This document shows, in pieces, positions 1 to 8,513 of a stretch of 64,000 bases of DNA. The position numbers were made by a program, and so were the translations under genes. Location of the stretch: assembly GCA_045599325.1 (NCBI GenBank), contig JAZRVT010000016.1:1-64000 (forward strand). Direction: 5' to 3'. Source of the stretch: Cacconaster sp045599325. Its GTDB lineage: Bacteria; Bacteroidota; Bacteroidia; Bacteroidales; UBA932. The notes beneath the pieces were generated by a model. It ran no database searches. It was given only the letters and a program-made list of their open reading frames with translations, and was not told where the DNA came from. Each line of letters opens with the position of its first letter. The first letter of the stretch is position 1.

Positions 1-20
1 CTCTCTCTAGAGATATAGAA

Positions 21-133
21 AAGGCGGTTATAGCGGTGAGGATCCACCTCTTACCATTCCGAACAGAGAAGTTAAGCTCACCTGCGCCGATGATACTGCT
101 ACACCAAGTGGGAAAGTAGGTTGCCGCCACCTT
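21..133 (+). rRNA. rrf: 5S ribosomal RNA
   Basis: The sequence contains the highly conserved 5S core (CCATTCCGAACAGAGAAGTTAAG around 54-76) and the GTAGG...GCCGCC 3' part. The ends AAGGCGG (from 21) and CCGCCACCTT (to about 133) can pair to form helix I, which sets the boundaries. The length of about 113 nt is normal. The 23S and 16S genes presumably lie just outside the left edge, and a strong terminator follows directly, so this is the last gene of an rRNA operon. Confidence 0.95.
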
Positions 134-135
134 TG

Positions 136-170
136 AAGGCCCTGGACAAATAAGTCCGGGGCCTTTTTTT
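136..170 (+). terminator. Rho-independent terminator of the rRNA operon
   Basis: An AAGGCCC(T)GGAC / GTCC(G)GGGCCTT stem with an AAATAA loop is followed by seven T residues, immediately after the 5S rRNA. Confidence 0.9.
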
Positions 171-225
171 GTCCTCATCCCTGAAAGACCACTCCTGTTG
201 AGTCAAGATTTGTGCGGCGTATAGG

Positions 226-356
226 CTGCTGCAGATTAAACCGCAGCAGTGGAGCGTGCGTGGGCCTGGTGGAGCGAGCCTGCACTCGCGGAGACGGACG
301 CGTTTGTAGCGGACGGGACGCGAGTCAGCGGAGCGTGCGGGTCAAGCGCTGCTGCG
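226..356. repeat. GC-rich intergenic region with inverted and direct repeats
   Basis: No gene was found between the rRNA terminator and the AcnX operon (171-430). The stretch holds a CTGCTGC/GCAGCAG hairpin (226-249), a second inverted match CGCAGCAG (242-249) with CTGCTGCG (349-356), and a direct repeat GGAGCGTGCG (251-260 and 330-339). The segment 282-297 matches 48801-48816 in 15 of 16 bases, so this may belong to a small family of intergenic elements. Confidence 0.45.
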
Positions 357-365
357 ATTGTAAAA

Positions 366-408
366 GGTAAAAAATAAACTACTACCCCCCTGCGAGGGGA
401 GGTAGTAG
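366..408 (-). terminator. Terminator of the AcnX operon
   Basis: Read on the minus strand, a long stem (CTACTACC...GGTAGTAG at its base, hairpin 379-407) is followed by TTTATTTTTTACC. It lies about 25 bases after the stop codon of the AcnX small subunit gene. Confidence 0.85.
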
Positions 409-430
409 CGGCAAAATTTGCAAAATAATA

Positions 431-874
431 TTAGTCGATCTCGATTATTCCGTCCTCTTTGACAGTGATCGACATTCCGTCCTTGACATAGGAGAGAAAC
501 TCCTCACCGAGACAGTCCAGTACCGGCATCTTGGCATTGAGCCAGATGTCAGACAGCAGCGCACCTGCTGCAGCCAGAGAGTCAATCGGCTCCGAGAAGA
601 GCAGACAGGCAGGCTGACGGTTCATAGAGCAGGCTCCGTAAAGCACCATTCCGCCAGTAGTCGAACCAATCGTCCTTGGCAGACAAAGAGCTTTTCCCGC
701 CATCTGCTTCTTGTAGAGATCAGGATTGTTCTGGTCCCCGCACGTAGCCTTCTTGTCTCCGAACTGCAAAGCCTTCTGGAAAGAAGCGAGGGTATTCAGG
801 CCATTGTGGCTCACAAGCGCCTCGGCTGTGACATTTCCACCGACGACCACACGTCCTTTAAACTGTTTGCTCAT
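431..874 (-). CDS. Aconitase X small subunit (swivel domain, DUF126)
   Basis: This 147-residue protein matches the AcnX swivel domain (DUF126), which is the separate small subunit of two-gene AcnX enzymes. The GSTTGGMVLYG stretch near residues 70-80 resembles the serine-containing loop of the family that helps close the active site. It pairs with the large subunit encoded immediately upstream. The two genes nearly abut, and the AGGAGG ribosome-binding site of this gene lies inside the last codons of the large-subunit gene, which supports translational coupling. Characterised AcnX enzymes act as cis-3-hydroxy-L-proline dehydratases in bacteria or phosphomevalonate dehydratases in archaea. The substrate here cannot be read from sequence. 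Confidence 0.85.
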   Translation of the reverse strand: MSKQFKGRVVVGGNVTAEALVSHNGLNTLASFQKALQFGDKKATCGDQNNPDLYKKQMAGKALCLPRTIGSTTGGMVLYGACSMNRQPACLLFSEPIDSLAAAGALLSDIWLNAKMPVLDCLGEEFLSYVKDGMSITVKEDGIIEID

Positions 875-875
875 A

Positions 876-2159
876 TTATTTTCCTCCTGTAATAATCGTT
901 AACAATTGATCCTCCCTGTAGTAGCGGGCAGTGGTGTAGGTCCTCAGCTTGTTGCTGCAGGTAATGGTAGGTACAGACCCGCAGAGAGGGTTGTTCATAT
1001 ACATCAAAGGACATATGTACGACACGACGACTCCGCAGGCGTTCAGACGCTCCACGCAGCCGCTCTCCTTGCAACGCTTCAGCACTCCAGGCGCCGCGGT
1101 GATCACAGTCTTCACAGCAACTTTGGACAGTCCTGAAGCCTTCAGTCCCGCCTCAATCCTGTCAGTCCAATCCATCATCTGCGCATAAGACAGGTGAGGG
1201 CAGCCGATGAAGCAGAGTTTAGGTTTGGCGTCAGGATTCTTCCAGACGACAGGATAGCTGTCCTGAACCCTCTGGAGCTCAGCGTCGTCAATTACATACA
1301 CCTGCGCATCTTCCAGAATAAGACTTTCCTTCATTTCGCAGGCTTCAGGAGTAAGTCCCTCAATGTGATAAAGTCCGACAGCACCGTTGCTTGCCGTGGC
1401 AGCTCCGAAGTCCTTCAGATAGGATTTCGCATCATCATTCAGCTCATTGCCAAGCCATCTGTCGAGACCCTTCACATATGGGACATCCTCCATCACCTTC
1501 ATTCCGACAGCAGAACCAAGCAGCTGCGCCTCAGGCTTGCAACTGGTCTTAACCTCCACAATCCATTTCGCCTTCCTGCCCTCGTCAGTGATGAATCCGA
1601 AAGAAGGGACATAGCCGACAATCGACCCCATAATGTCAATCACGCCGGAGTTGCGGTTGCATCTTGCTCCCAGGACAGAGTTTGCATAGACCACCGCGCT
1701 GGATTCGCTCCAGGAGAGGATATCGCCTTTTTCAGGCGTATTGCCCACCTCATCCATATAGCAGGTGCAGGTGAAGGCATCCTCGCCGATAAGACCCAGT
1801 TTCTTCAGCTGGCTCTCATATTCAGCCTGCTTGGAGTACATGAATTTCTTGAAAATCAGCTTCTGGATGAGATTTGCAGGCACATTGTCGTCAAGCGGAC
1901 GTGGGTCGACAGTGAAAGGCTGCTCGCTGACAGCGCCTTCAGCAATCATCTTGTCGAAAAGACTGTAGACCGAGCCGAGGGCCTTCAGTCCGAAAGAAGT
2001 GACCAGATGGTTATACTTTCCGGTCACCTTCACCATAGAATCAGCTCCGAACAGCTCTCCGTAACGGACGAGAGTCTCCATTACCTTGGCCTTGGCTTCT
2101 CCCATCTTGCCGTCGAGGATATCCTGCTGCTCGGGTGTGAGTTTCATATTTGTCTTCAT
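876..2159 (-). CDS. Aconitase X large (catalytic) subunit (DUF521)
   Basis: The 427-residue product matches the AcnX catalytic domain, a member of the aconitase superfamily that uses an Fe-S cofactor for dehydration. Conserved Cys-containing blocks are visible: GARCNRNSG in the middle, FIGCPHLSYAQM in the last third and CGSVPTITCSNKLRTY near the C-terminus, all recognisable family motifs. It sits between the Old Yellow Enzyme gene (10 bp upstream) and the swivel subunit. In bacteria the two-gene form often dehydrates cis-3-hydroxy-L-proline. No proline racemase or pyrroline-carboxylate reductase is adjacent, so another hydroxy acid is equally possible. Confidence 0.88.
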   Translation of the reverse strand: MKTNMKLTPEQQDILDGKMGEAKAKVMETLVRYGELFGADSMVKVTGKYNHLVTSFGLKALGSVYSLFDKMIAEGAVSEQPFTVDPRPLDDNVPANLIQKLIFKKFMYSKQAEYESQLKKLGLIGEDAFTCTCYMDEVGNTPEKGDILSWSESSAVVYANSVLGARCNRNSGVIDIMGSIVGYVPSFGFITDEGRKAKWIVEVKTSCKPEAQLLGSAVGMKVMEDVPYVKGLDRWLGNELNDDAKSYLKDFGAATASNGAVGLYHIEGLTPEACEMKESLILEDAQVYVIDDAELQRVQDSYPVVWKNPDAKPKLCFIGCPHLSYAQMMDWTDRIEAGLKASGLSKVAVKTVITAAPGVLKRCKESGCVERLNACGVVVSYICPLMYMNNPLCGSVPTITCSNKLRTYTTARYYREDQLLTIITGGK

Positions 2160-2169
2160 AACAGTTCTT

Positions 2170-4221
2170 CTATATTTTCATTGCAACTTCATATGCACGC
2201 CAGATGACTGAGCGCAGGTTGCCGATATTCAGGCAGTCGCCGACTTTATATACGTTCTTCCCTTCAACAGGGAGCGGATTAGGGGAGTATCCGAGAGCAG
2301 AGATGACAGAATCGCACTTGATCTCCTTCTCCACACCGTCCTTGCCCTTGACAGTGATGAAGCCGTCCCCGACAGAGGCAAGCATAGTCTCCAGGTAGAC
2401 AGGGACCTGCTTGTACGCAAAGTATTCCCTGAGGAATGAGGAGTTGGCAAGGCATACGCCTTTCTGAGACACAAGGTCATCCTTCATCTCTACAATGACA
2501 GGGTGCTTGCCCTGGAGCTCAAGTTCGTATGCAATCTCGGAGCCTGTAAGACCTCCGCCGATAACGGCAACAGTGTCGCCCACTTCACGGCCGAGCAGGT
2601 ATTCGCAGGCCTCTATCATCTTCTCCTTGCCGGGGATAGGGATGACCTTAGGCTTGGAGCCTGTGGCGATGATGACCGGTGAGTCGCCGAACTGGGCGAT
2701 GTCCTTGATCTCCTCGTTCAGCCTGATGTCGATGTCGAGCTTCTTCATCTCGCGCCGGTACCATTCCAGCAGGTCGCGGAGCTTCTGCTTGTAAGACTCT
2801 GCGGATGCCGCAATGAAAGTGCCTCCCAGAACGCCGGACTTCTCGTGGATGACAGGGTTGTGCCCCCTCAGTTTCAGGACTCTGGCAGTCTCCATTCCGC
2901 CGATGCCGGCACCGATGATGTGCACGGTCTTCGGACTGTCGGTCTTCTTGATATAATGCTTGTCCCACTGCATCATCTCGGCATTGACTGCGCATCGGGC
3001 CAGATGGAGCGAGTCGGAGAGGTCCTGGTCGTTAGGCACACCCTTGTAGTGGCACATATTGAAACAGCCGTTGTGGCAGAGGATGCAAGGACGGATATCC
3101 TCCTCGCGTCCCTCGATGGTCTTTGTGAACCACGCCGGGTCCGCAAGGAAATTCCGTGCGAATCCGATACCGTCGAGTTCTCCTGCCTGTATGGCCTCGG
3201 CGCCCTTCTCCAGAGTCATCCTGCCCGCGCATACAACCGGTATGTCGACGAATTTCCTGATATGCCTTACGTCGTCAAGGTTGCAGTTCTCCGGCATATA
3301 TACAGGCGGATGCGCCCAGTACCACGCATCGTAGGTGCCGTTGTCGCAGTTGAGCATATCGTAGCCGGCATCCTGAAGGAACTTGGCAGCAATCTCGGAC
3401 TCGGCCATATCGCGTCCGGCTTCCACATAATCTTCACCCGGCACTGCTCCCTGCCTGAATCCCTTTGTCTTGGAGACGACAGAATATCTGAGAGATACAG
3501 GGAAGTCCTCTCCGCAGGCCTTCTTGATCGCCTTGACAATCTCTGCGGCGAAGCGGTAACGGTTCTCGAGCGAACCTCCGTATTCGTCAGTGCGCTTGTT
3601 GACATACTTGAGCGCGAACTGGTCCAGCAGGTAGCCTTCGTGTACGGCGTGCACTTCGACACCGTCCACACCTGCATCCTTGCACATCTTCGCGCTCTTG
3701 GCGAACGCGTCTATGAACTCCTGGATCTCGGCCTTTGTCATCTCCCTGCTCGGGACCTTGTCGGACCACCTGTTAGGGCTGGCGCTCGAAGTCGCTGTAA
3801 TCTTGTCAAGGTTCATGAACGGCTTGGAGACGAATCTGAGGAACTTGTTCGTGTACAGCATCTCCATCATAGGCGAAATGGTGAATGACCGTCCGAAACC
3901 GGCCGTCAGCTGAATGAAGAGCTTGGCACCGGTCTCGTGGAAGGCCGGCATCCATTTCTTGAGGTCAGCGTACATTTTTTTGTTCTTGTAGAGCCAGCTC
4001 CCGAACATAGGGTTATATACAGGCTGGCATCCCGGCAACAGCAGACCGGCATTGTTCCTGGCAACCTCCATGATGAAGCGTGCTCCGTCCTTGTCGAAAT
4101 GGTTCTTTTCCATCCATCCGAACAGGTCGGTGCCTCCCATAGAGGTCAGAACTATGCGGTTCTTGATCTCCAGGTCGCGGATTTTCCACGGCGAGAGAAG
4201 AATGTCGAGGTTCTGTTTCAT
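2170..4221 (-). CDS. NADH:flavin oxidoreductase, Old Yellow Enzyme / 2,4-dienoyl-CoA reductase type
   Basis: The 683-residue protein has the full FadH-like layout. An FMN-binding TIM barrel (about 8-370) includes the GYLLDQF and YGGSLENR motifs. A [4Fe-4S] site follows: CILCHNGC near 376, with a further Cys in RCAVNAE. The C-terminal FAD/NAD(P) part starts at the GAGIGG dinucleotide motif near 440, with a second nucleotide motif (VIGGGLTGSE). Such enzymes reduce activated C=C bonds of enoates or dienoyl-CoAs using NAD(P)H. It is the first gene of the operon with aconitase X, which suggests reduction of an unsaturated dehydration product. The true substrate is unknown. Confidence 0.88.
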   Translation of the reverse strand: MKQNLDILLSPWKIRDLEIKNRIVLTSMGGTDLFGWMEKNHFDKDGARFIMEVARNNAGLLLPGCQPVYNPMFGSWLYKNKKMYADLKKWMPAFHETGAKLFIQLTAGFGRSFTISPMMEMLYTNKFLRFVSKPFMNLDKITATSSASPNRWSDKVPSREMTKAEIQEFIDAFAKSAKMCKDAGVDGVEVHAVHEGYLLDQFALKYVNKRTDEYGGSLENRYRFAAEIVKAIKKACGEDFPVSLRYSVVSKTKGFRQGAVPGEDYVEAGRDMAESEIAAKFLQDAGYDMLNCDNGTYDAWYWAHPPVYMPENCNLDDVRHIRKFVDIPVVCAGRMTLEKGAEAIQAGELDGIGFARNFLADPAWFTKTIEGREEDIRPCILCHNGCFNMCHYKGVPNDQDLSDSLHLARCAVNAEMMQWDKHYIKKTDSPKTVHIIGAGIGGMETARVLKLRGHNPVIHEKSGVLGGTFIAASAESYKQKLRDLLEWYRREMKKLDIDIRLNEEIKDIAQFGDSPVIIATGSKPKVIPIPGKEKMIEACEYLLGREVGDTVAVIGGGLTGSEIAYELELQGKHPVIVEMKDDLVSQKGVCLANSSFLREYFAYKQVPVYLETMLASVGDGFITVKGKDGVEKEIKCDSVISALGYSPNPLPVEGKNVYKVGDCLNIGNLRSVIWRAYEVAMKI

Positions 4222-4252
4222 ATTGAGTGTGTTAGGGGGTGATTTTGTCTTA

Positions 4253-4260
4253 TAAAGTTA
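4253..4260 (-). promoter_or_regulatory. Possible -7 box of the OYE-AcnX operon
   Basis: On the minus strand the sequence reads TAACTTTA, one base from the Bacteroidetes consensus TAnnTTTG, about 31 bases before the ATG at 4221. No clear TTTG was found at -33. Confidence 0.35.
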
Positions 4261-4293
4261 AGAACTTTTAGCAATAGATGAGATATTCTGATA

Positions 4294-4327
4294 AAAAAAA
4301 AGATGATGGACGGGCCATCATCTTTTC
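4294..4327 (-). terminator. Terminator of the V-ATPase operon
   Basis: The inverted repeat AAAAGATGATGG / CCATCATCTTTT has a five-base loop and, on the minus strand, is followed by a long T run. It lies just after the atpK stop codon. The symmetric A/T flanks could make it work in both directions, but nothing converges on it from the plus strand. Confidence 0.9.
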
Positions 4328-4349
4328 TGTGACAGTAGGACAAGTCCGG

Positions 4350-4778
4350 TCAGACCATAAAAGTTGCAACGAGAGCAAGGATCGCGTAGAACTCAGGGTA
4401 TGCTGCGTAGATCATTGTGTTGGTCTGGACATCGTGACCCTGGCTGATGCCGATGATACCGTTGGCGCAGACCTGACCCTGACGGATAGCAGAGAACAGG
4501 CAGACAAGACCTACTGCGATGCCGACTGCAAAGTAGAGGAAGCCGGATTCTGCCATAGTTGCAGCATCCTTAGGCCACAGCAGGAATGCTACGAAACCAT
4601 AGAGACCCTGTGTTGCTGGCATTGCAGAGAGAATCAAATAGGAGGATGATTTCTCCGGATTCTTCTTCAGCGCGCCTTCTGCGGCGTTGCCTGCGATTGT
4701 TGTTCCTCTGACTGAACCGATGCCGGCGAGGCAAAGCATCATTGCGAGACCGACATATCCGAGAATGACTGTTAACAT
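4350..4778 (-). CDS. atpK: V-type ATP synthase subunit K (membrane rotor proteolipid)
   Basis: The 142-residue protein consists of two fused hairpins (four membrane segments), the double-size proteolipid of V-type rotors. The first hairpin has ATQGLYGF (residues about 55-62), matching by position the Thr-Gln-x-x-Tyr Na+ ligands that I recall for the Enterococcus hirae NtpK rotor. The second has RQGQV and the single carboxylate in PEFYAIL. This suggests Na+ rather than H+ coupling, an inference from alignment by eye. It is the last gene of the operon, 16 bp after atpI, and is followed by a terminator. Confidence 0.93.
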   Translation of the reverse strand: MLTVILGYVGLAMMLCLAGIGSVRGTTIAGNAAEGALKKNPEKSSSYLILSAMPATQGLYGFVAFLLWPKDAATMAESGFLYFAVGIAVGLVCLFSAIRQGQVCANGIIGISQGHDVQTNTMIYAAYPEFYAILALVATFMV

Positions 4779-4794
4779 AGTGATTTAAGTATTT

Positions 4795-6585
4795 TTAATT
4801 GTTTATTGTTTTATTATCCAGTTCTTTCTTCAAAGGGTTGAAACCGACACCCTTACCCTCATATCCGCTGTTCTTGAAATATTCCACGAAGGTCAGACGG
4901 AGAGGGTGGACAAATGCACCGAGGCAGCTCATCGCGAAGTTCAGTGCGTGGCCGAGAAGTGCGATGAGGATGAAGAAAAGCCATTGCCAGGTGTTCACCC
5001 CGTCACTGAGGGTCATTCCGGCGAGGTCGTTGAACGCCGAGCCGAGCAAACCGCCGGCAAGGCCGAGTGCGTAGAGGCGGACATAGCTCAATACGTCGCC
5101 GAGGATGCCGGTCGCCATTCCGTAGGTGTCCCATAGTCCGGCTCCGATATTCAGCAGCGGGTTGCGGCCCGGTCTGTTGAAGATGAAGATGCCGAGGAAC
5201 GAGAGCACCCCGATGGCTATGACCGCTATCTTTGTGGCCGCCGCGTCGAGGACGTTTGTCAGTGCAAGGCCGGCCACGACCAGCCCTCCGACTATGAGGA
5301 CTATCCATCCCCAGGTGCTGACGGCGTTCTTGAACCCGAATCTCTTCGTGAGTCCGATTCCCTTGACAACCATAGCAAGGCAGATGTGGAAGATACCTAC
5401 TGCAATGGCTGCGACCATCGATACGTCGTATGAGCTTCCGGCTAGTTCAAGCCTGCCGACAAGCATATACTTGCGAATTCCTTCCGGAATCCAGGAAACT
5501 TCGGAGAGGTTGATGCCGAAGAATGTGCCGAGCACAAGTCCGATGACTGTGGCACCCACACCGAGAGTGGTGACAAGGCGCCAGTGCTTGTGAAGGCCCA
5601 ATATGTCGAGCCCTCCCTTGAGGAGCATACCGATGAGTATCAGCAGCAGACCGTAACCTGCGTCTCCCATGCAGAATGCCCAGAAGAGCAGGAAGAAAGG
5701 CGCGAGGACAGGGGTGGGGTCAAATTCGTCGTATACCGGCATTCCGTACATCTCCGTGAGGGTCTCGAAATTGCGCGCGAACCAGTTGTTCTTCAGCTTG
5801 ATAGGAGGATTGTCCTCTGCTTTGGCAGGTTCCGCTGTCCAGATGCAGTCCAGCTTGTCGAGCTCTGCGGCGAGACGCGCGTCCTCGTCAGTAGGGGCGA
5901 AGCCTGTCATTACATTGACATAGCCTTCCGCTGCGGATTCGGAGGCGCTCTTCGCGAGATGTCGCTGAAGCTGTTCGGTGAGAACGGCGCAGCGCTCCCT
6001 GAGGGCAGGGACTTCGGTGCGGCGCAGCTGCATCTGGTTCTCGCGCTCGGCGAGCGATGCGGTCAGCGCGGCGATCTCAGCCTCGATGCCGGCGATAGTC
6101 TTGCCGGAGACAACAGTCTCCGGAACCGGGATGCAGCTGCCCGACACGGGCTCCACTGTCACAAACCTCACGTTGCGGTCGTCAGCTTCGATTACCTCCA
6201 TCGGGCAGAGATTCTCCCACTCAGGGTTGAACTTCTTGCGCGATACGCAGAAATAGCGCACCTTCCAGCCGGCCTGGAGAAGCGATGCTTCGGATTCGGC
6301 GCCGGTGTCGCCCCAGCGCTCCTTCTCGGCCTTCTCTCTGCCTGCTGCAGCGATGGCCTCAGCTATCTCGCAGTGCCTGCTGTCCTTGCTGTAGTTGCAC
6401 TCCTCGATGACGGCGATCTCCTTCCTGAGATTCTCCGTCTGGCTGAAAAGCTCTGCGGATTTTGCGTCCACAGGCTTCCGGGAGCGGGAAATATCAATCA
6501 CGCCGAGGTCCTGAAGGCTTCCGAGGAACTCTTCCGATGCGCTGCTCAGCAGCAGGAAGGTGTATTTAGTCATTTTGGTGATCAT
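4795..6585 (-). CDS. atpI: V-type ATP synthase subunit I (membrane stator)
   Basis: At 596 residues this is a typical subunit I (a-subunit). A soluble N-terminal half (about 1-280) contains a predicted coiled-coil stretch (about 165-210). A C-terminal membrane half has several hydrophobic spans starting around 290 and the recognisable GDAGYG and DTYGMATGILGDVLSYVRL motifs. The latter contains the conserved Arg that faces the rotor carboxylate. Its start overlaps the end of atpD by four bases, showing tight coupling. Confidence 0.93.
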   Translation of the reverse strand: MITKMTKYTFLLLSSASEEFLGSLQDLGVIDISRSRKPVDAKSAELFSQTENLRKEIAVIEECNYSKDSRHCEIAEAIAAAGREKAEKERWGDTGAESEASLLQAGWKVRYFCVSRKKFNPEWENLCPMEVIEADDRNVRFVTVEPVSGSCIPVPETVVSGKTIAGIEAEIAALTASLAERENQMQLRRTEVPALRERCAVLTEQLQRHLAKSASESAAEGYVNVMTGFAPTDEDARLAAELDKLDCIWTAEPAKAEDNPPIKLKNNWFARNFETLTEMYGMPVYDEFDPTPVLAPFFLLFWAFCMGDAGYGLLLILIGMLLKGGLDILGLHKHWRLVTTLGVGATVIGLVLGTFFGINLSEVSWIPEGIRKYMLVGRLELAGSSYDVSMVAAIAVGIFHICLAMVVKGIGLTKRFGFKNAVSTWGWIVLIVGGLVVAGLALTNVLDAAATKIAVIAIGVLSFLGIFIFNRPGRNPLLNIGAGLWDTYGMATGILGDVLSYVRLYALGLAGGLLGSAFNDLAGMTLSDGVNTWQWLFFILIALLGHALNFAMSCLGAFVHPLRLTFVEYFKNSGYEGKGVGFNPLKKELDNKTINN

Positions 6586-7190
6586 ACCTGCTCCTCCTCT
6601 TCTTCAGCCTGATGGCGGCTCTTTACAATCTTCTGCGAAGCCTTCGACAGATTCTCCTCATCTTCCATAAAGCGCTTGATCTTGCGGATGGCCTCCTGGT
6701 AGCCAGGTATCTGTACCTTCTCGTAGAGGTTCACCTTCTGGGTGGTCTTCTTGCGCTGGAATTCGAGGATACGGCTCTTCTCGGTGTAGACTTCCGATTC
6801 GATGCCCTTCTGTGCAAGCTCCTTCAGAATCGCGACACCCTCTCCGTACCACATCGGCTCAGCGTACTTGTCGTAAGGCTTCACGTCGTAGATGACCTCC
6901 TTCAGCTCAGGCGTGCGTACCCCGGCCACCTTGACGGTGTCGAGCACCACATCCTTCACGGATATCAGCCCGGGCTCGAACTCGCTCCAGAGGCGCGCGA
7001 GGTAGTCATACTTTCCGAGCGCCTCGTCAAGCTCGCGCAGAAGCCTCTCGGAATCAGCCTTCGCCTGGATGACGCTGACGCGCAGGGCCGACTCCTTGTT
7101 CTTCAGGGTCGGAAGCGCGTTCTTCCTCATCTTCAGCTGTTTGCCGAGATTGTTAAGGGATGTCTTGTTATATTGGAACTTGATAGCCAT
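6582..7190 (-). CDS. atpD: V-type ATP synthase subunit D (central shaft)
   Basis: The 202-residue, strongly charged protein begins IKFQYNKTSLNNLGKQLKMR and has long helical N- and C-terminal stretches. This matches subunit D, the rotating central stalk that carries torque between A3B3 and the K ring. The gene lies three bases after atpB and overlaps atpI. Normally subunit F binds D, but no F gene is present in this operon. Confidence 0.9.
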   Translation of the reverse strand: MAIKFQYNKTSLNNLGKQLKMRKNALPTLKNKESALRVSVIQAKADSERLLRELDEALGKYDYLARLWSEFEPGLISVKDVVLDTVKVAGVRTPELKEVIYDVKPYDKYAEPMWYGEGVAILKELAQKGIESEVYTEKSRILEFQRKKTTQKVNLYEKVQIPGYQEAIRKIKRFMEDEENLSKASQKIVKSRHQAEEEEEQV

Positions 7191-7193
7191 TGT

Positions 7194-8513
7194 TTATTGC
7201 GCTGGCCAGTATTTGTCAATCATTGCCTGCTTGATGGCAGTCTCGGACTTGCTGAAGTACTTGGCAAAGAGGCCCCACGCTGTGTCGAGCATCTCTGTCA
7301 GCCCGATGTTCACGTCGATGGCGAGAATCTTTGTCGCATAGTCCTTGGCATATTCAAGGCAGCGGCGGTCGTAGTCCGAGAGGTCGAAGCCGTTCTCGAG
7401 CTTCGTCTTGGCGTTCTGTGCGTCCGCGTAGAGACGGACGGAGGCGTTCATCACCTGTGAGTGGTCCTCGCGTGTCTTCTTGCCCTGGACAAGCTGCTTG
7501 AGTCGTGAAAGCGAGCGGAACGGGTCGATGATGACCTTTCCGGTGTCGGTGTCCGTACGGAGGTAAAGCTGTCCCTCGGTGATGTATCCGGTGTTGTCAG
7601 GGATTGCGTGCGTGATGTCGCCGTCATTCAGTGTGGTGACAGCGATGATGGTGATGGAACCGCCGTCAGGCAGCTGCACGGCCTTCTCGTAGATCTTTGC
7701 AAGGTCTGAGTAGAGGGAACCCGGCATCGAATCCTTGGAAGGGATCTGGTCCATACGGTTCGACACGATGGAGAGCGCGTCGGCGTAGAGTGTCATATCT
7801 GTCAGCAGTACAAGCACTTTCTCGTTCTTGTCCACTGCGAAGTATTCAGCGGCGCAGAGGACCATATCAGGGATGAGGAGCCTCTCCACAGGAGGCTGGT
7901 CGGTGGTGTTGACGAAGCTTATGATCTTGTTGAGAGCGCCCGCGCTTTCAAATGCGTGACGGAAATAGAGGTAATCGTCATTGCTGAGTCCCATTCCGCC
8001 GAGGATGATCTTGTCGACATCGGCGCGGAGGGCCACCTGGGCCATCACCTGGTTGTAAGGCTGGTCAGGGTCCGCGAAGAACGGAATCTTCTGGCCGGAT
8101 ACGAGTGTGTTGTTAAGGTCGATGCCTGCGATGCCGGTAGGGATAAGCTGCGAAGGCTGTTTCCTCTTGTAAGGGTTCACTGAAGGGCCTCCGATGAAGC
8201 GGCGCTCTCCCTCGACTGCAGGACCGCCGTCGATAGGCTGTCCGTATGCGTTGAAGAAACGTCCCGAAAGCTCTTCGCTGACATTGAGCACAGGCGGCTC
8301 TCCGAAAAATACTATTTCAGAGTTGGTAGGGATGCCTTCAGTGCCTGAGAAGACCTGGAGGGTCACAAGTTCGCCCTTGATTTTCACAACCTGGGCAAGA
8401 CGCCCGTCCACAGTTGCCAGTTCGTCGTTGCTCACTCCCTGGGCACGGAGGGTGACTGTCGCCTTCGTGATGGACTCGAGGTGCGTGTATATTCTCTGGA
8501 ATGCCTTATTCAT
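7194..8513 (-). CDS. atpB: V-type ATP synthase subunit B (non-catalytic nucleotide subunit)
   Basis: The 439-residue protein matches the B subunit, with GRFFNAYGQPIDGG, PSVNPYKRKQPSQLIPTGI, and the LTDMTLYADAL and GSITIIAVTTLNDGDITH blocks. It lacks a Walker A P-loop, as expected for B. It alternates with A in the soluble head. The start overlaps the end of atpA by eight bases. Confidence 0.95.
   Translation of the reverse strand: MNKAFQRIYTHLESITKATVTLRAQGVSNDELATVDGRLAQVVKIKGELVTLQVFSGTEGIPTNSEIVFFGEPPVLNVSEELSGRFFNAYGQPIDGGPAVEGERRFIGGPSVNPYKRKQPSQLIPTGIAGIDLNNTLVSGQKIPFFADPDQPYNQVMAQVALRADVDKIILGGMGLSNDDYLYFRHAFESAGALNKIISFVNTTDQPPVERLLIPDMVLCAAEYFAVDKNEKVLVLLTDMTLYADALSIVSNRMDQIPSKDSMPGSLYSDLAKIYEKAVQLPDGGSITIIAVTTLNDGDITHAIPDNTGYITEGQLYLRTDTDTGKVIIDPFRSLSRLKQLVQGKKTREDHSQVMNASVRLYADAQNAKTKLENGFDLSDYDRRCLEYAKDYATKILAIDVNIGLTEMLDTAWGLFAKYFSKSETAIKQAMIDKYWPAQ

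Noticed and set aside
1194..2207. 337-codon open frame on the plus strand opposite the AcnX large subunit gene
   Set aside because: It is antisense to a gene with clear family motifs, has no promoter or family match and a composition typical of a GC-rich shadow frame.
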